Assembly (NCBI RefSeq): GCF_000167355.1
Contig: NZ_AAEW02000001.1
Location: 62,001 to 126,000 of the forward strand
Length of the DNA: 64,000 nucleotides
Direction: 5' to 3'
From: Desulfuromonas acetoxidans DSM 684
GTDB taxonomy: Bacteria > Desulfobacterota > Desulfuromonadia > Desulfuromonadales > Desulfuromonadaceae
The notes beneath the pieces were generated by a model that was not told where the DNA came from, did no database searches, and saw only the letters and a program-made list of their open reading frames with translations. The position numbers were made by a program, and so were the translations under genes. Shown here piece by piece: positions 61,546 to 64,000 of this stretch. Numbering within the stretch: position 1 is the first letter of the stretch; every line of letters begins with the position of its first letter.

Positions 61546-62343
61546 TCAACGATGATCATTGAGATTCCAGTCATACGGCAAAAACTCCAACAGTACCCGA
61601 CCTTGACCAATCTGTTTCTGCCCGACCAGATCACCACTGAGCCGCTGCGCATAAGGGCGAAAGAAATCTTTTAGCGTTTCCCCACCACGAAAACCGATAA
61701 AATCACGGCTGTACCAATCAAAAAGAGACGACACTTCCAGCCGCCCGGTGGTGACATTGAATCGGTTACGCTGCCGATCCGACAGAAAACGAGACACCGC
61801 CTCATCAAGTTGCCGATCAAGATCAATGGCAATATAGGCTTCATCCAGCAACGCCGGACACCCCACCGAAGCACAGACCAAAGCAAAATGGATGCGTGGC
61901 TCATCAAAGCCGTAGCGGCCGCGAATCATCCGGTGTTCAATGTCATCCAGGGAGCATTCCTCTCCAAACAGCATAAAGAAACGCCGCTTCCACGGTGAAC
62001 TGAACCAGGACCCGATCTCCTTGATCGAATCCACGGGATAATTCTGTAGCACCAGTTCCACGGTAAACGCATTGTAGGCATTGATAAGAAAAGCCAACTG
62101 TTCGTTACGTGACCAGCGCTGGTATTCCCGTTCAGGGACAGCGGAAACTTGCTGCAGATAGCGCGTTAAAGCACCACGGTCTTTCTGCCAGGCCATGTAG
62201 TCAACTTCAGAGGCCATCCCGTCACGTACCCAGACCACATATTTCTGCAACTGGTCGGTCCACTGCGTATGATGCTGATCAAACGCATGAGACGTTAACG
62301 GAAACACCACCAGAAACAACGCCACCACAAACCAACGGGTCAT
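61546..62343 (-). CDS. DUF547-domain secreted protein, 265 aa
   Basis: The ATG at 62343 follows GGAGAGTGTC and overlaps the end of the upstream oxidoreductase gene as ATGA. A signal peptide (FVVALFLVVFPLTSHA) is cleaved before FDQHH, so the mature protein is periplasmic. The DUF547 core shows LAFLINAYNAFTVELVLQ (about 95-112), FFMLFGEECSLDDIEHRMIRG and HFALVCASVGCPAL with its conserved Cys pair. Family function is unknown; bacterial members often stand beside disulfide oxidoreductases or TVP38 proteins, as here. Confidence 0.9.
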   Translation of the reverse strand: MTRWFVVALFLVVFPLTSHAFDQHHTQWTDQLQKYVVWVRDGMASEVDYMAWQKDRGALTRYLQQVSAVPEREYQRWSRNEQLAFLINAYNAFTVELVLQNYPVDSIKEIGSWFSSPWKRRFFMLFGEECSLDDIEHRMIRGRYGFDEPRIHFALVCASVGCPALLDEAYIAIDLDRQLDEAVSRFLSDRQRNRFNVTTGRLEVSSLFDWYSRDFIGFRGGETLKDFFRPYAQRLSGDLVGQKQIGQGRVLLEFLPYDWNLNDHR

Positions 62344-63818
62344 GACACTCTCCGCATCCAGTCGTGAAAGCGCTTCAGCCAAGGCTTGAGTGCCGCCGGA
62401 AAGTGGCGACGCTGCCATTCACCGGCCACCAGCTTGTTGCCTTCGGCCAGGGTGGGATAAACATGGATGGTGGCAAGGATCTTTTTCAGGCCAAGACCGT
62501 TTTTCATCGCCAGGACAAATTCGGCCAGACAATCTCCGGCATGAGCACCAACGATGGTCACGCCGAGAATGGTGTCCTTGCCGGGAACCGTCAACACCTG
62601 AATCCAGCCCGGTGTGGTAGTGTCGGTCACCGCCCGGTCCAACTCGCCGTAATCAAGGCGGGTAACTTCGTAAGCAATCTTTTGTCGCAGGGCATCCTGT
62701 TCGTTGAGCCCGACGCGAGCCACTTCCGGATCGACGAAGGTGGTCCACGGCACCAGACTGACATCAACACGGCGCCGCCAGATACGATCAAACAAGGCAT
62801 TAAGACTTGCCGTGGCCGCCTGATGGGCGGCCATGTGGGTAAATTGATATGGTCCCACCACGTCTCCGGCACAATAGATACTGGGAACGGAGGTGCGCAA
62901 CGTCCCATCGGCCTGCAACGCGCCACGGCGATCAACAGTCCCGCCCAAGACTTCAAAACCAAAGCCTTGCGTCATCGGCTGACGACCAACGGCAAACAAC
63001 AGCGCGTCACCATGAACAGTCCGCTCCTCATCACCGACATGGCAAGTTAAAACAATCTCGTCCTGCTGACGGGCCACGTGCTGCAAATCACAGTTCAAAC
63101 ACAGTTCAACGCCTTCATCGTGGAACACCTGCTGAACCAATTCGCAGACAGCCCGATCCTCGCGCTTTAACAGGCGCTCGCCATGCACCACCTGCACCAC
63201 CTGACTGCCAAGCCGATTGAACGCCTGACTCAGCTCACAACCGATGGGGCCACCTCCCACCACAATCAGACGACGTGGCTTCTGTCGCAATGACCAGATG
63301 GTGTCCGAGGTATAATAATCAACGCTGTCCAGCCCCGCTAACTCCGGAACCACCGGCGTGGCACCAGTGGCCAACACGATCCTCCGTGTCGTCAGCACCC
63401 GATCACCAACCGCCACCTCATGCCCGGAGAGCAGATGCGCCTGACCGTGAAAACATTCCACCCCCAACGACTGGTAACGTTCAACGGAATCATGCGGTTC
63501 AATGGTGCGAATGGTCTGCTGAACCCGTTCCATAACCTGAGCAAAATCAACGTCAACATCCTGGCCAGGCAAACCGTAATGATCGGCCTGCCGCATCTGC
63601 TGTGCCAGATGGGCTGAGCGAATCAGCGCCTTGCTTGGCACACAGCCTCGATTAAGACAATCGCCACCCATCTGTGCCTGTTCAACTAATGCCACCCGCG
63701 CCCCGGCTGCGGCAGACAGATAGGCACTGACCAACCCGGCAGCACCGGCACCAACAACCACAAGGTTGTAGTCATAGCGTTGTGGCAACCAGTGTTGCAT
63801 CAGCTCCGCCATTTTCAT
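62340..63818 (-). CDS. FAD-dependent pyridine nucleotide-disulfide oxidoreductase (MerA-like), 492 aa
   Basis: Flavoprotein of the glutathione reductase/mercuric reductase class. FAD motif VVVGAGAAGLVSAYLSA, redox disulfide GGDCLNRGCVPSKALI (about 52-67), NAD(P) motif VVGGGPIGCELSQ, second FAD motif IYCAGDVVGPYQFTHMA, and the dimerisation domain with HVYPTLAEG. The vicinal cysteines at the C-terminus of true mercuric reductase are absent and there is no heavy-metal-associated domain, so mercury reduction is unlikely. It overlaps both neighbours by four bases, hence an operon with the response regulator and DUF547 protein. Confidence 0.92.
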   Translation of the reverse strand: MKMAELMQHWLPQRYDYNLVVVGAGAAGLVSAYLSAAAGARVALVEQAQMGGDCLNRGCVPSKALIRSAHLAQQMRQADHYGLPGQDVDVDFAQVMERVQQTIRTIEPHDSVERYQSLGVECFHGQAHLLSGHEVAVGDRVLTTRRIVLATGATPVVPELAGLDSVDYYTSDTIWSLRQKPRRLIVVGGGPIGCELSQAFNRLGSQVVQVVHGERLLKREDRAVCELVQQVFHDEGVELCLNCDLQHVARQQDEIVLTCHVGDEERTVHGDALLFAVGRQPMTQGFGFEVLGGTVDRRGALQADGTLRTSVPSIYCAGDVVGPYQFTHMAAHQAATASLNALFDRIWRRRVDVSLVPWTTFVDPEVARVGLNEQDALRQKIAYEVTRLDYGELDRAVTDTTTPGWIQVLTVPGKDTILGVTIVGAHAGDCLAEFVLAMKNGLGLKKILATIHVYPTLAEGNKLVAGEWQRRHFPAALKPWLKRFHDWMRRVS

Positions 63819-64000
63819 GGGAGTTCCCCGTCATCTTGCGGATTAAGAAATTCAGCAATCACCTGACGCAACTGCTCAATCTTAACCGGCTTTGTCAAAC
63901 AGGCATTGAGGCCCACCTGTTGAAATTTTTCCCACTGACGGCCGTCGGAAAAGGCCGTCAGGCCGACGATAGGCACCGTCACTCCGGCATCGCGAATCTG
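63815..64000 (-). CDS. Response-regulator receiver domain, C-terminal part (cut by window edge)
   Basis: 61 residues in frame from the window edge to a TGA overlapping the next ATG. IRDAGVTVPIVGLTAFSDG and GLNACLTKPVKIEQLRQVI are the beta4-alpha4 and beta5-alpha5 parts of a REC domain, with the conserved Thr/Ala and the Lys-Pro. The phospho-acceptor Asp lies outside the window. The LTA and CLTKPV wording is typical of REC domains fused to hybrid histidine kinases, so a larger hybrid protein is likely. Confidence 0.82.
   Translation of the reverse strand, partial: QIRDAGVTVPIVGLTAFSDGRQWEKFQQVGLNACLTKPVKIEQLRQVIAEFLNPQDDGELP

Noticed and set aside
62340-63818. Mercuric reductase
   Set aside because: The fold and redox cysteines fit the superfamily but the C-terminal vicinal cysteine pair and the mer operon neighbours are missing.

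Overview
The window reads as chromosomal DNA of an anaerobic, respiratory delta-type proteobacterium, most likely a Desulfuromonas/Pelobacter/Geobacter relative. The pointers are a single-chain pyruvate:ferredoxin oxidoreductase, mglBA next to a tRNA-Asn, many c-di-GMP enzymes, a heme-motif (CxxCH) sensor cyclase, a Wsp-like chemosensory operon and the conserved order tRNA-Ser / SRP RNA / dnaX / ybaB / recR. The genus is an inference from gene content; no 16S rRNA gene is present.

Layout. 1-4 kb: a truncated LytS-type sensor (minus), a small unknown gene and a chemoreceptor whose ribosome-binding site abuts an 11-C tract. 4.1-6.4 kb: an ilvBN acetolactate synthase operon with a valine-codon leader peptide and attenuator. 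6.4-14.5 kb: an accessory stretch with several copies of a stem-loop-rich dispersed repeat, small membrane-protein genes, a DUF1847 gene, an alpha/beta hydrolase and an AT-rich pair of unknown genes, one probably frameshifted, ending at an attC-like hairpin. 14.7-24.3 kb: housekeeping (fsa, folK, pcnB, miaA, dcd) with a PilZ protein, an M23 peptidase and a PAS-PAS-GGDEF cyclase. 24.4-28.3 kb: a six-gene Mla lipid-transport operon (mlaE-F-D-A-C plus a cyclic-nucleotide-binding protein). 28.3-37 kb: a 46-residue protein with a near-consensus promoter, a DUF2760/Hsp70 pair, a repeat copy, a small operon (SDR, YciI, S4) and a heme-motif diguanylate cyclase.

37-42 kb: a DHH phosphoesterase, an unusual three-module protein (radical SAM + methyltransferase + cysteine-rich DUF5714-like domain) and an FKBP isomerase. 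42.2-52.6 kb: an eight-gene minus-strand operon, CheW, CheR-TPR, CheW, MCP, CheA-REC, REC-GGDEF, CheB, REC-GGDEF, matching the Wsp surface-sensing system but with two output cyclases. 52.7-57.7 kb: tRNA-Asn, mglA, mglB and nifJ. 57.8-61.5 kb: recR, ybaB, dnaX, SRP RNA and tRNA-Ser with tandem copies of its own 3' end. 61.5-64 kb: a DUF547 protein, an FAD disulfide oxidoreductase and the end of a response regulator, joined by 4-base ATGA overlaps.

Themes: c-di-GMP signalling (four GGDEF proteins plus PilZ and the Wsp-like array), envelope homeostasis (Mla, M23, DUF547), and intergenic space occupied by repeats whose hairpins show paired, compensating base changes between copies. The leading candidates for something undescribed are the radical-SAM/methyltransferase/DUF5714 fusion, the repeat family, and the two-cyclase Wsp variant.
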